Below, in pieces: positions 43,633-56,112 of a DNA stretch of 64,000 nt. Positions within the stretch are counted from its first letter, which is position 1. The number at the start of each line of letters is the position of its first letter. The position numbers and the translations under genes were made by a program. The notes below the pieces were generated by a model. The model made no database searches and had not been told where the DNA came from. It saw only the letters and a list, made by a program, of their open reading frames with translations. Source of the DNA: Ascochyta rabiei. Lineage: Eukaryota > Ascomycota > Dothideomycetes > Pleosporales > Didymellaceae. The stretch is from contig NC_082418.1 in the NCBI RefSeq assembly GCF_004011695.2, positions 1,364,001 to 1,428,000 of the forward strand, given 5' to 3'.

Positions 43633-46600
43633 ATGGCTTCAGGCGCGCATCCATCAGGCCTCCCAGATTGGAACAACCTTGATGTTCTGCACAAAGGCAC
43701 ACTTCCAGTCCGCGCCTATTTCCACAACTACGCATCTGAAGCCGACGCGTTGACTTACGATGTTGTAAAGTCCAAGACGCACAGCCTCTCCGGGACATGG
43801 AAATTCGAGCATGCTTATTCTCCCTTCGAGGCTCCTGAAGGCTTCGAGGCAACGTCGTACGATACATCCAAATGGAGCGATATTGCTGTACCTGGCATGT
43901 GGCAGCTGCAAGGATTTGGAAAGGGCCCGCAATACACGAATGTCCAGTACCACATCCCAGTCGACCCTCCCAACGTCCCTTTCACGGAGAACGAGACTGG
44001 CTCGTACGTGAGGAAGTTCAGCGTGCCAGAAGATCTCAAGAACGGCCAGATTCGCCTCAGATTCGAAGGTGTTGACTCTGCATTCCATGTCTGGGTTAAT
44101 GGAAAAGAGATTGGCTATTCTCAGGGAAGCAGGAACCCTGATGAGTTTGACATTACATCGGTAGTTGACTTGAACGGCGAGAACACTCTTGCAGTTCGAG
44201 TGTACCAGCATTGTGATGGCACGTACATCGAAGACCAAGACCAGTGGTGGCTCTCTGGAATGTGAGTGAATTCGACCCTTCCAACTCCACGGTCTAACTC
44301 TCCAGATTCCGAGACGTGTTCTTAGTCGGGTTCTCTAACAACTCCCGCATCGAGAATGTATTCGCTCAGACCATCTTGGACTCCTCGTACGTCAACGCCG
44401 AGCTCAAGGTCAAGGTTAGCGCCACTGGCTCTGGTACGATTTCCATCAAGCTCCTGGACGCGGAGAAGCGTGTTGTGGCTTCGAAAGAGGCGGATGCAAT
44501 CACGGGCTCTACAACAGATTTCAGCATCCCTGTTGAGGATCCCTTGAAGTGGACTGCCGAATCGCCCAACTTGTACCATTTGATCGTCTCGCTCGACTCG
44601 GCACAATACGTCGCGCATCGTATTGGTTTCAGGCAAGTCGAGATGAAGGATGGACTGATTAAGGTCAACGGCCAGAGGATTGTGTTCCGCGGTGTCAATC
44701 GCCACGAACACCATCCCAAGTTTGGACGGACGATCCCGCTCGATTTCCTCAAGCGCGACCTCCTGACGATGAAGCAACACAACGTGAACGCTATTCGGAC
44801 GTCACATCAGCTGAACGACCCAAGACTGTACGCATTGGCAGACGAAATGGGATTCTGGGTCATGGATGAAGCAGATCTGGAATGCCACGGATTTGAGTGC
44901 ATCGCCGATGCTGCGCTTGACTCGAAAGAGCGAGCACTTCCCTTCCGCGAGCGCCAGCTTCTGACCAGATCTAAGGCGGCTGAGTGGACCACGAACAATC
45001 CAGACTGGACCCATGCGTATGTTGATCGTGCTGAGCACTTGGTGAAGAGAGACCAGCTACACCCCTCTATCATCGTATGGAGCTTGGGCAATGAAGCCTT
45101 CTTCGGTCGAAACTTCAAGGCCATGTACGAGCACATTAAGGCATATGATGACAGCAGGCCTATCCACTATGAGGCTGACATCTTCGCCGAGACCATGGAC
45201 ATGTACTCCAGGATGTACCCGCCAGTCGATGAGATTGTCAAGTTTGCCGAAGATAAGAGCAAGACTAAGCCTCTCGTGTTGTGCGAGTTCATTCACGCAA
45301 TGGGTAACGGGCCCGGCAATATCAAGGAGTACATTGACGCCTTCTACAAGTACCCCACACTGCAGGGCGGTTTTGCTTGGGAGTGGGCAAACCACGGTCT
45401 CCTCACCAAAGACAAGCAGACATCGGAAGAGTTCTACGCCTATGGTGGTGACTTTGACGAGGAAGTCCACGATGGTACCTTCGTTATGGACGGGCTGGTC
45501 AACTCGGATCACAGCCCTAACGCTGGCTTGGTGGAGTACAAGAAAGCAATTGAGCCTGTGCAGCTACTCGAGTCCGACGGAAAGAAAGCCAAGTTCATCA
45601 ACCGATATGACTTTGTGACGCTGGATCACCTGACGCTGCAGTACTCTACCGTATCCGAGTCTGGCGCGGACGCTCAGAATGGGTTGATCAAGATTCCATC
45701 TGGAGTTGCAGCAGGCCAATCGTTTGAGATTGATTTGCCAGAGGTTGGTGATTCTGGAAGCGAGGTTCTATTGAGCCTTTCGTTCCAGCTGAAGAACGGA
45801 ACGCCCTGGCTGGAGAAAGGCTTCGAGATCGCCACTGCACAAGTGCCTGTCGTGCCGTCTCTTTCGCTGAAAACGCTGTCGACCTCAGACAATAAGCTCA
45901 CCGTCGACACCACCTCGCGAAACGCTCTCAAGATCACCAGTGGCAAGTCGACATGGATCTTCAACACCCTACACGGCACTCTCACAACTTGGAGCCGGGA
46001 CTCGACCAACATCATCACCAAAGCGCCAGAGCTCGACATTTTCCGGGCGCCCACCGACAACGACATCCCGCAAGACGGCTGGGACTGGGACGACAAGAAA
46101 GTCCACCTTGCGAAGCCGTTTGTGCGCAAAGTCGAATGGTCGCAGCCCAGCAGCACAGAGCTGCAAGTAACCGTGCACCAGCGAATCGCACCTCCCGTCT
46201 TGTCCTGGTCCATCAACAGCATCCTACTGTACACATTCCGCGCCGACGGCTCGCTGTCCATCCGCGCCAACGGCATACCGCAGGGTGAGAACCTGCCGCG
46301 CACACTCCCGCGCATCGGGCTCGTCACAGAGCTATCCCCCCAGTTCCAGCACGTCGAGTGGTTCGGCCGCGGTAGAGGCGAGTCGTACCGCGACAGCAAG
46401 CTCTCGCAGCCCGTGGGCAGGTACAGCGTGCCGAGCATCGACGAGCTGTGGGTCGACTACGAAGTCCCGCAGGAGAGCGCGAACCGCACCGACACGCGGT
46501 GGGTGCGTATCAGCGACGGCACGACGGCGCTGCTGGCGCAGTTCGTCGACGTCAAGAACGGTAGTCAGAACCGGACGACGTTTGATTTCCAGGCCGCGCA

Positions 46601-46793
46601 CTACCGCATGCGCGACGTTGCTGCGGCGAAGCATCCGCACGAGCTGAGGAGGAAGAAGACGCAGCAGGTCGTGCTGAGGCTCGATGCCCAGCACCATGGC
46701 CTAGGCAGCGGGAGCTGTGGACCGCGGACGCTGGACGAGTATGCGCTGCTAACGGGGCCGTTTGAGTTTGAGATACTGCTGCAGGTCGAGTAG
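43633..46793 (+). CDS. bgaD: Intracellular GH2 beta-galactosidase
   Basis: Exons 43633-44261 and 44306-46793 give 1038 aa, the length of LacZ (1024) and Lac4 (1025). There is no signal peptide, so it acts in the cytosol, hydrolysing lactose delivered by the neighbouring permease. Order: GH2 sugar-binding jelly roll (about 50-215, GTWKFEH to RVYQHCDG), Ig-like domain, TIM barrel (about 330-625, starting FRGVNRHEHHP), then the beta-galactosidase small-chain domain (FRAPTDNDIPQDGWDWDD to GPFEFEILLQVE). The acid/base is E473 in SLGNEAFFG and the nucleophile E537 in VLCEFIHAMGNGPG; both are intact. An extracellular fungal lactase would instead be GH35. Confidence 0.95.
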
Positions 46794-46944
46794 CGTGATA
46801 GAGAAAGGCGGTGGATCTAAGAGGGTGGCACATTAGCTATTCAATGACCATGATGGCATGAAACTCATGACAAGGCCTCAACGCCAACTTCATCTAGCTA
46901 AAATACGTCTAATTCGCTATCCACCCTATCCCCTATCCCACGCC

Positions 46945-48518
46945 TCACGATCCCCCAATCCCCCCAACCCTCACATACACACTCTTCACCTCGAGGTAAT
47001 GCTCCATACTCTCCAACAAGCTCTCCCTCCCCGTCCCACTGCCCTTCCACCCACCAAACGGCAAATCCCAGCAGTTCGTCGGACTGGTGCAGTTGACGCC
47101 CAGCATGCCACTCTCGAGCTTCTTGGCCACGCGCAGCGCCCGTTCCAGGTCGCGTGTGTACAGCGACGCGTACAGGCCGAACTCGGTGTCGTTTGCTTTG
47201 GCGAGGGCGTCGGCTTCGGTGGCGAAGGTGTTTATGACGACGACGGGGCCGAAGATTTCTTCTTTTGTGAGGCGCGACGTCTCGGGCACGTCGGTGAAGA
47301 TTACGGGGTGGATGTGGTGGGGGGACGTGCCGGTGTTGTTGGGCGCGCTGGGGCTGGTGTCGATGGTCGTGCCGGCGTCTTCTTTGCCCAGCGCGATGTA
47401 CTTCTGCACGGCTTCGAACTGGGTTCTGTCGGCTTGCGGACCGTGGTTTGTGGCAGGGCTCGTTGGGTCGCCTAGTTTCCGCGCGCTGGCTATGCGTGTG
47501 AATGCCTTGATGAACTCGTCTTTGACGCTGTCCTGCACGTAGATTCTGCTACTGGCGAAGCAGGCCTGGCCAGAGTTGGAGTTGATGCTGAGTTCCAGCT
47601 CTTTCGCTGCCTGGTCGATGTCTGCGTCTTCGAAGACCAGGGATGGCGACTTGCCGCCGAGCTCGAAGACGACTTTCTTAAGATTCGACTTTGCGGCCGC
47701 AATGGCAATAGCGCGACCTGTGCGGGTCGAGCCGGTGAAAGATAAAGCGCGCACTCTCATATGTTCAGCCAGAGCTTGCCCTGAGGTCTGTCCGTGGCCC
47801 GAGAGCACATTTACGACACCAGGAGGGAACCCGCACTTCTCGATCCACTGCGATACTTTCCAAGACTGCAATCATGTCAATCAATACCTCCAAGACGAGT
47901 GATCATGAAACCCACTGTCAACGGTGCCTTCTCGCTGCTCTTCACCACAACGCAATTCCCAGCTGCCAGCGCAGGCGCGACTTTTTTCGAGAAGAATATC
48001 AACGGCGCGTTCCACGGGATGATGACCGCAACGACACCAAATGGTTGGTGCAGGCTCATGTTCAAAAACCCCGGCGTGTTTAAGCTGGTGCGACCTTGCG
48101 GATACGCAGCCTCGGCGAAGTAGTTGTACTGCGTCACGGCATAGTTGACATCGACAGCGTGCGTGCTGATCGGTTTGCCCATGGAGATGGCATCGAGTTG
48201 AGCGAGTTCATCCTTTTCTGATACGTGCAGTTGTGCTAGTTTCTTGAGCGGTGCGCCACGCTCTGCTGGAGAGAGGGCACTCCATGCGGGAAACGCGGCT
48301 TGGGCAGCGTCGACGGCGGCGTTGACATCGTCGAGGGTTGCTTCTGCGACTGCATGTTCTGTTAATACTTTGTACGTTGAAGTAAGTACTGCAGAACGAA
48401 ACTCACCCTTCGCAACAAGCTCCCCAGTATGTGGAGAGAGGAGCTCGAACGAGCCATTATCGCTTGCTGGAACCAGTTTATTGTTGATGAGCAGCTGTGT
48501 CTCAACTACATCTGTCAT
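46945..48518 (-). CDS. NAD(P)-dependent aldehyde dehydrogenase
   Basis: Exons 48518-48407, 48358-47916 and 47865-46945 give 491 aa, typical for the ALDH superfamily. Visible: LLINNKLVPASDNGSFELLS (N-terminal strand), the cofactor-site block IIPWNAPLIFF and KSSEKAPLT, GHGQTSGQAL, FTGSTRTGR, catalytic E253 in ELGGKSPSLVF, nucleophile C287 in NSNSGQACFASS, EEIFGPVVVI and LPFGGWKGSGTGRES. The second intron falls between PLT and SWK in the cofactor-binding domain. Substrate cannot be told; the layout is that of general aliphatic/indole-acetaldehyde-type enzymes. It converges on bgaD with 151 bp between stops, which need not mean a shared pathway. Confidence 0.93.
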
Positions 48519-49828
48519 GTTTGCGTGGGCAGGACTGTAATCGCCCTGGGTGGAGCAGTGGTGAAGTACATATTGCACTGCGCGGTGACGTCAACAGGAG
48601 TTTGCACAGGGCTGAATCGCTAAGTCCGCGAACCGAAGTGCGATCACGTCCGCCAAATCCGCTCTGCACACTGAGCACCGTAGTACGCACCAGACCGACC
48701 CAACAAACCCAACAAACATCCGAGAGTACAAGCACATTCCCAAATTAATCCTGCAGCCCCACACACCCCTCCAGACCCCCAAAGCCCCGAGACACATGAT
48801 GAGCAGCATCTCCCCTCAGCGGGAGAACTCGGCGGAATCAGAGTCATTGGAGTCATTGGAGTCGATGGGAGTGACTTGCAGTAGTCCACCCGAGTCAAGC
48901 GATTCGACAACCCCTCGAGCGTAGGTACTCTAGATCCACCCACAACAAGGGATCTACCGACCAATCCGCATCCTCCAACCCCCAACATGCACCGGCCCCG
49001 TATCATTCTCCACCGATGCACCGCACATCTCTGTCTGCGCAATTGCGTGTCTACAGTGGCGTTGCAACCGTCCCAACTAGCAGAAGTTGTGCAGATGCTG
49101 GGTTCTAGGCAGATGGATGGCGGAATGGTGGATTGTGTGGGGTAGTCGAGATGAATCTTGGTTACGGATTGTGGTACTGTTAGTGCTACTATTACCACCT
49201 CTCTCTCTACCACAAGACTAGATGCTAGCAAGTACACGTACATCTTCAGTGCATAGACACTATACTGCTTCCGAGCTATAGTGCGTTTATTTTTTACGCC
49301 TTTCAATAAGTATTTTAGTTGTTAGTAAGCGGATTTAGGTTGGGTTGCTCTAGCGGGGAAAGGAAGACGCTAGGTGTAATGAGGTGTATGGTTTTGTAAT
49401 CTTACAGAGAGTTTATGGAGACATGAAGACGGTGGGGAGGATAAAATGTGGGGAGTTGTTGTACATGTATTAGTTTCGCTTCCTGCACATCCATCCATCC
49501 GTAATCAATCCATCAATCCATCAATCCATCAATCCATCAATCCATCAATCCATCAATCCATCAATCCATCAATCCATCAATCCATCAATCCATCAATCCA
49601 TCAATCCATCAATCCATCAATCCATCAATCCATCAATCCATCAATCAATTAATCTATATGACTCAACGCCATTGCACACGCAGTATACACGCAGAACCCA
49701 TCCCAACAACCGCTACCCACCCCCAGATCGCGGGTCACCGGACGCCAACCATTTGACCCCGGCTAGGACCCCATCGCATTCGCTTGTGCAAAAGCGCTCT
49801 TCATCTTGCCTCCAGCCAGCACGTTGCA
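48519..49828. other. Intergenic with an octamer array
   Basis: No gene seen in 1.3 kb. It holds the promoter of the aldehyde dehydrogenase and the 145-bp AATCCATC array (49504-49648). Confidence 0.55.
49504..49648. repeat. AATCCATC octamer array, about 18 copies
   Basis: Nearly perfect head-to-tail 8-bp units over about 145 bp; three possible frames on the plus strand have no stop because the unit translates to INPS/HQSI-type repeats, which should not be taken as a gene. Confidence 0.95.
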
Positions 49829-50580
49829 TCACTGCTTCCCCCTCACAACCTGGGCGAGGTACCGCGGCTCGCGCTGCTCACGAGCACGATACACATCATC
49901 GGGCTGCTGCAGACCCTGCTGCACCATCACCTCCTCATTAGTGCCGCGATTGAGGACCGAAGAGAGCGGTTCCCCATTGCGCGATTTGCGCGAGTCGCGG
50001 AGTTCGCGGATTGCAATGGCCAAGGCGTAGAGTTCGAGCTGGTTGGGGTTGGGTTAGCAGCTGCGTGTAGCAGGTGTGTGAAGAGATGTGGCGAGGGGGT
50101 TGATACGGAGGAAGGGAGGATATAAGGGAGGGGAAGACACACTTGATGATAACGGCGAGTCCAACGACGACCCAGCTCAGATAGCATATCACGCCATCGC
50201 AGCGGGACAGGTTGGCCTGCATTACGCGGAAGGCGACGGCGCCCCAGAAGACGATCTCCGACAGCTGATGATAACATTTGCTTTGTAGCTGCGCCATCTA
50301 CGCAGCTTGGAGACGTGCTCCGTGGCGAGCATGTACATGAGTAGGATGAGTGATTTGGCACCCTGGCGGTTGTTAGTATCTCGCTTTCGTGCAGAGCCGG
50401 CGAAGCCCATACCATGCCTAGGGCGATCGTGCCGGCCCGTGTTCGTGGCTGGTTTTTCATGAACACTCGTGGTACTGAGAGACCGATGACGATGATGACC
50501 AGGATGCCGGTGAGGATGTGGATGCGCAGCTTGAATCGGCTATGGAACATGAACTTGTCGAGGATGTCGAGAATGGCCAT
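49829..50580 (-). CDS. Four-span membrane protein, apparently frameshifted
   Basis: Starts [19 protein letters not shown] with a first span ([16 protein letters not shown]), then [17 protein letters not shown]. An intron (donor GTATGG near 50412, acceptor GCCAG) leads to [19 protein letters not shown] and [14 protein letters not shown]. The protein-like sequence then continues in another frame ([35 protein letters not shown]), consistent with one base missing near 50263. A second intron joins to [19 protein letters not shown], but its natural donor GTGTGT is also one base out of phase. The C-terminus is hydrophilic. Either two single-base errors or deletions, or a decaying gene. I recognise the four-span layout of small fungal membrane proteins, not a function. 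Confidence 0.55.
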
Positions 50581-51610
50581 GTTAGTGATCGATTAGTTTG
50601 TCGATTCGGTTCTTGGTGTCGATAAAATCGCAGAGACAGGCTTTTTGTGATTCTTGTCGGTGTGCCGTAAGAGCGGTGATAATCATATTCTGGGGACCAC
50701 CGCCCAAGTATATAACATCGCATATGGAGTTTGGCGTTGAAGCAACACCGCACAGCACCGTCGACTCCGCCGCATTTGTTTAGTGGTTTGGTGTTGCAGA
50801 TACAAAATATCGAGTGCGAGTGCGAGTGCGAGCGCGAGAGCGATCCCTAGGACCGAGAGCGACAATAGCAGTCGGCCCGAACCACATCAAATCAGCCCTA
50901 CCACACTTGTCACTGTGTTTCAATTGGCCATGACTGATGTCAAGCTTTTGTAGATCTGGGATGAACCTCATCTGTAGAGGCTTCTGGTATGGAGAATCCC
51001 GTCTGATCGCTGGGGCTCCGCTACATCCGTCAGATCGTTCTGTTCCTGGTAGCTGATCATTCATTTTGGATATTCGCGGGTGCAGTGCCGGTTCCATGTG
51101 CTCTTAGCGTCACTCAGAGCGCCATTCGGGTTTACTTTGACCAAATGAGCTGACCTGGCTGGTTTCGTGCGTTAGGCTTGCGAGCCGAGAGGTTTTTTAG
51201 TTGTTTGTCCTGCATTGAGTTGATCGTATTGCTCGTTCCCGTATTACGCTGTCCTCGAGGCGGGGCGACTAGGCAGGGGCTCATGACAGTAGAAGCTTGA
51301 CTGCGATGTAACTCTTCTGCAGGCATTGACTGTGGCTGGAGGTGGAGATGTTTTGTTTACGGCGCTGATGAAGCCGTACATTGAAGAGAAGGACCGAATG
51401 TGATGGCTTTGATCAGGGTGTGAGTGTGTCCGGTGCACTAGATCGCTCAGATGAAGCTGTGCGTCAGTAATGGTCAGATTCGCGGAACCGTCAGGGTTTG
51501 TGTCGATTACGCACATGAAAGAAGGAGAAAAGGGAGAAGGCAAAGTCAGGTTTCATGGTTGTGATTGTGCAAGGGTTGCGTAGTAATCGTTCGTATTGAG
51601 ATGATCCTTG
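50581..51610. other. Intergenic
   Basis: 1 kb without a supported gene; a hexamer run GAGTGC/GAGCGC lies at 50811-50842. It contains the promoter of the membrane protein gene and the 3' end of the transcription factor gene. Confidence 0.5.
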
Positions 51611-53558
51611 TTACGCAGGTGGAGGATGGCCATTGGGTACGTTTTCGTTGCCCAGAAGGCTTCCCAAGTCACCCCAATTCCAATCGTGGATGTTGTTGAT
51701 GGTAAAGTCCATGAAGCTTAGCTGGGTATTGCGATCAAATCGTGCAGTGGAATAGGTTGGCGCTGGATACTGTGGCTCTGGATAGAATCGGCCGGGCATG
51801 TGGTCGGCGAACATGTAGGCGCCGCTGTTTGTCGAGACTTGGTGGAAAGGGTACGCGGCGGGCGCTGGTTGTGGTTGTGGTGGCGGTCGGGAGGTTACGT
51901 GGCCGATGTTCTCGGGGGGCTCTGGCTTGGGCGCAATGGAAGCCGGTGGCCTTGCCTTCATTGCGTTGACCATGGACTGTAACTCAGGCACGATGGAGGC
52001 AAACTTCTCGATAGTGCCGGGCATGTGCGGATTCCGCTTGTGTCGCTGGGCCAGATCGGCAAGCTGTGAGAGCAGGATGCGAGACGCGGACATGTCTGTG
52101 CCGGTGATTTTGTTTAGGCAGACCAGATCAAGAACCAGCACTGAGCTGGATGCCAATGCATACCAGATATCCCACCAGACAATGGCATCGAACCTGCCAA
52201 TGGCCTCGAGCTTGAGCAGTATGCAGGCCAAGGCGCGCCCGGAGTCTGAACACGAGTCTGCCATGGCGGCGAGGGCAGTGTTCTTCGCGTCTTTCCCTTG
52301 CTTGGACAGGATGTTGGCGCGTGTGAGCAGCGCTGAGCGGCACAGCACGATGACGGTATAGTGATACAGGCCGTGCAGCATCAAGATGGGCCGCTGGAAA
52401 GGCGGTGGATTGGAGTCCAAGGGGTCCATGCGCAGATGCTGGGGAAGCAGGTCGGTCCAGCGCTCCAGATCTCTCAGGACGCCCGCAGCGGGTGACAAGG
52501 GCCCTACGTAGGACTCGTCGCTGGCGTTGGCTCGCCCCGTTTTGGGGGCGCGGCAGGCGGAGCCCAGATGAACGATGAGGCGGTTGTACCACTGGCTGTA
52601 CTCGGGCGGGTTGTGCAGGTCCGAGTCCATTAGACGCTCGTTGAGACGGCTGATCTTGCAGCCAGGATGCTCGATGGCGCTGGGGCGGTCGTAGGACGAG
52701 ACCTGCATCTGCTCGTAGCCATACAGAGTCCACCACAGGCGCTTGCGCAGCTCTCTGGCAAGCGGGGTTTGCATGGGGTTGACCTTGTCCTGGTGCAGGC
52801 CGATGGCGAAGGCGATGCGCACGGCGGTGCCGGTGAGGTTCCAGCAGGCGTCGCGGTGATTCGTGTTGTGCAGGTGCAGGGCGGCCAGCATCAGCGCCTG
52901 GACGGCGACGACGCTGGAGGTGAACATGACGACGGGCAGCAGCGTCTGCACTCGGCGCCACCACAGGCGCTCCTGGGCCTCCTGGAAGGTGATGCGGGCG
53001 ACACGGCGCGAGAGCAGCAGGACGCAGAGGAAGCTGCACAGCCAGGAGGGGTCGGCGTTGGCAGGGTCGACGAGCCAGGCCTCGTAGGCTTCGCGAAACG
53101 ACGGCTCGTACAGGACAGGGAAGTCTGGGTTGATGTGGTCGAAGTAGGCGCCGATGAGGGCCTCGAGGCTGGGCACGTCGCTGGGCTGGGCGCTGGAGTG
53201 GGCGTGGACGGCGGTCTGAGGAGGGCGGGCGGGCGAGCTGTGGGCGATGTGGTTGATGCGGGTCATGTGGTCGGTGGTGGAGGCGGCGCTCGGGGTGGAG
53301 AGGGAGAGGCTGCGGGCGTCGTGACCGTGAACCTGGCCGTGGCCGTGGCCGTGACCGTGACCGTGACCGTGAGCGTCGCCTTCGCCCTCGACGGGCTCCT
53401 GGTCGTCGGCGGCGTTGCGTCCAAACAGCACAAAGGAGCGCAGGGCGCCGGCGCCTATCAGAGAGCGCAGTTTCAGATGGAACGCAAAGGAGCTGGCGGG
53501 GCCGATGTACTGCACTTGGCCCTGCTGGTCCGGTAGCAGCGACATGGAGTCGTCGTCG

Positions 53559-53599
<41 letters not shown>

Positions 53600-54178
53600 A
53601 TCGCCACGGCCACGGCCACGGCCTCGCCCACCGCTGGCCTGCTCGCCGTGCATCTGAGCAGCAGCAGTCCCTGGGCCGGATTCGGGCAGCGGCATGCCCA
53701 GCTCGCTGGCCAGGCGTCGCAGCTCATCGACGTCTGTCACGTCGGCCTCGGGCAGCAGGCCCTTGACCAGCGCCTCAAGCAGCGCCAGGCGGTGGCCCAG
53801 GCCCTCGACGCTGCCGTACAGACGTTTCTTGCGCGGCTGCGTGGTGAGGCATTCGATGTTGTGCACGGCGCAGTACCGGCACGTGTTCTGGCCCGGCTCT
53901 TTCCTGCATTTCTGCTTGCGCGACTTGCACTTGTCGCACGATGTCTCGGTGCGCTTCCGCTTGTCCAGCGGCACCCGGCGCGAGTGCGAGCTGGCTGCGG
54001 TGGTGGTGGTGGGCTTGGCGGTGGGCTTGGTGCTGGTGCTGGTGGTGGTCGTAGTCGTGGGCGTGGGTGTCGAGGTCGAGGTCGAGGCCGAGTTCAAGGT
54101 CGAGGTCGAGTTCAAGGTCGAGGTCGAGGTCGAGACGTACGAAGCTGCTGCTGCCGTGTCGCACATCCCAACACGCAT
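51611..54178 (-). CDS. Zn2Cys6 transcription factor with fungal-specific regulatory domain
   Basis: 855 aa from the ATG at 54178; the open frame extends further upstream only through a TTG codon. After a Ser/Thr-rich N-terminus comes the binuclear zinc cluster C-X2-C-X6-C-X8-C-X2-C-X6-C (first Cys at 81, last at 110; core CDKCKSRKQKC), a short linker and a coiled-coil-like segment (EGLGHRLALLEALVKGLLP). The fungal_trans domain occupies about 350-620 (LIGAYFDHINPDFPVLYEP, VRIAFAIGLHQDKVNP, RKRLWWTLYGYEQMQ). Low-complexity inserts are conspicuous: alternating Gly-Arg and Gly-Asp runs, then an Asp run, and a Gly-His run before the regulatory domain. A nuclear DNA-binding regulator; target unknown. 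It is divergent from the FAD monooxygenase 1.9 kb away. Confidence 0.9.
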
Positions 54179-56112
54179 CACCGCGTGATAGACGAACGTG
54201 ACGGTGGCATGTACCGCTGACTCGTTGGCGTTGGCTCTGGCTCTGGCTCCACGCAAGCAATGGTTGATTCCGAGGGCGGCCGGGGGCTTTGGGTGCGGGT
54301 GAAGCAGACAATGCGCCTGCAGCAGCCCGGCAGTACCAGACTAGGCCACTCTCCCTTCCCTGCCCGTCCAGATTCCAGGCTTCCAGATGCAGACAATGAC
54401 TTCAACACCGTCTCGAGTCGCCCGGCCATCTTCGGCGACGTGCACCAGCCACATGTCCAGCCACATGTCCAGCCACATGTCCAGCCACATGTCCAGCCAC
54501 ATGTCCAGTCACATGACCAGTCACCACACCAGCCACAGCCTTCCACCGTCCGTGTGCTTCCTATTCTCCATCCACTTTTCCGACCTCTCTCGCACGCTGG
54601 ATGTGCGTATAGCCACACTCCGTCTGCGAGCCGTCAGGCGAAACTCTAGCCCGTGGCTCCCCACGCCTTGCCTAGCACCGAGCACCTCCTGATACATGCC
54701 AAAATTTCCCATCTTCAAAATTTCGAACCCCCCACGTGTACCAAAACCGACGGCGTGGATCATCCTCGATGGAGTCCTAGCCCGGTCGCCGTCAGGACCT
54801 TGTGCAACAGAGCTCTCTACGACACCATGACTGCATACAGCCCCGTCCAGCGTCCATTAACATCTTCCACCTGCTGCTACAACATGGGCCACATAGACTG
54901 CATGGACCGCACGGACGTCAGTGGCCGGTCTCAATGAGCCACCGTCAGAAAGCGACCAAGTGCGGGCACCTGCTACCACTTTGACTCAGCAACATGTTTC
55001 CTTTCGAATCACCGCCAACAAGCAGCGGCCTCGGGATCTGCTCAAAGACGTGCAATCCTGAGGTGGCTCTAGGCTGCTCCGCGAGTCCGTGCCGACTGGA
55101 GTCGACTTCTTGCTGAACCACTGATCAATGTCTTCTCCCGTGTCTGTCGGGAAGGCCTCGCGCTAAACTCTGCATCCTCTTCGGCGTTGACTGCGGTCTC
55201 CTGGCCAGCATCACGGACGGCAGACGCGCCTCTACACGGATGGTCAGCCAGGACGAATGATCCGACGCCGGTGACGGCTTCGACGGGCTCGACAGCTCGA
55301 CATGGCTACTCCACCGTGATCGGTGTGATGCAGGGCCGGAGAGGCCCTGTCGAAGCAGGGTTTTGACTCTCCAGCTACGAGCGCTGTCTTGCGCGAGCCA
55401 CGGTTCGGTGGTAACTCAAATGCAGCAAGACATCACCTGATGTTGCCGTTTCTCCCGCACCACCCTAAGAGGAATCGCATCAGCGGAAGTTCTTCCGTAA
55501 GCGAACTCTCTGTGGAAAGGAACGGAATGGTCTGTGACACGCAAGCCGCAATCCTACAGCCATCATGGAGCTGAAACCGAGTGTCTCCGCGGAGTGTTTG
55601 TCCCACAGCCAACACCTTGCAACGGCCTTGGCAATGACCTTGCGGTAGCCTCACGTAATAGGCCCTCAGAACAGCCGAAGCGGGCTGTTTTCTCGCAGAT
55701 GCCAGCATAACCAGCGGAAAACTAGGCGCTAGTTGGGCGGCACAACCTGCTTCTATCTCGCGCTACTCTCCACTATTTCCCCGTGTCCTATTCTTTGCAC
55801 AGAAGGGACATTTCGCCCGCGCCTCTCAACCCATGATTTCATAAGCAGTACACTGTTCCCGTCTCCTATCCGCTGACCCGGGTCGGCGGGGCCGTGCTTT
55901 AGTCGTTTGTGGGGCTTACTGTATGGTCCTTCAAGAAAAAACCACATGCTGCCGGGCTTCTGCAGCGCTTCGCATGCCAGCTGCCGACGACATGGGCCGC
56001 CTCAAACGTACACGTTGTGTAACTGAGAGTATGTCTCCTTGAAAGGCATGCATTCAGTCACCGTGAGCTCCTTTGGCCTTACCCTTCTGTGTCCGACACG
56101 CGAATTTATGAC
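54179..56112. other. Divergent region between transcription factor and monooxygenase
   Basis: 1.9 kb, no supported gene. A 12-bp repeat (CCAGCCACATGT, about six copies) lies at 54445-54518, about 270 bp upstream of the transcription factor start. The repeated ACATGT core is palindromic. Confidence 0.5.
54445..54518. repeat. 12-bp minisatellite CCAGCCACATGT
   Basis: Six near-perfect tandem copies upstream of the Zn2Cys6 gene; each contains the 6-bp palindrome ACATGT. Confidence 0.9.

Noticed and set aside
45674..46438. Minus-strand frame in the beta-galactosidase gene
   Set aside because: Antisense shadow of a well-conserved GH2 coding exon.
49504..49648. CRISPR-like array
   Set aside because: Direct repeats are contiguous without spacers, and the genome is eukaryotic.
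49446..49652. Apparent 68-codon protein of NPSI/HQS repeats
   Set aside because: Translation of the octamer array, not a gene.
52667..53536. 289-codon plus-strand frame
   Set aside because: Antisense of the Zn2Cys6 factor, dominated by Val/Gly/Ala from repeat DNA.
54179..54256. N-terminal extension of the Zn2Cys6 factor
   Set aside because: Would need a TTG start; the first ATG in frame is at 54178.
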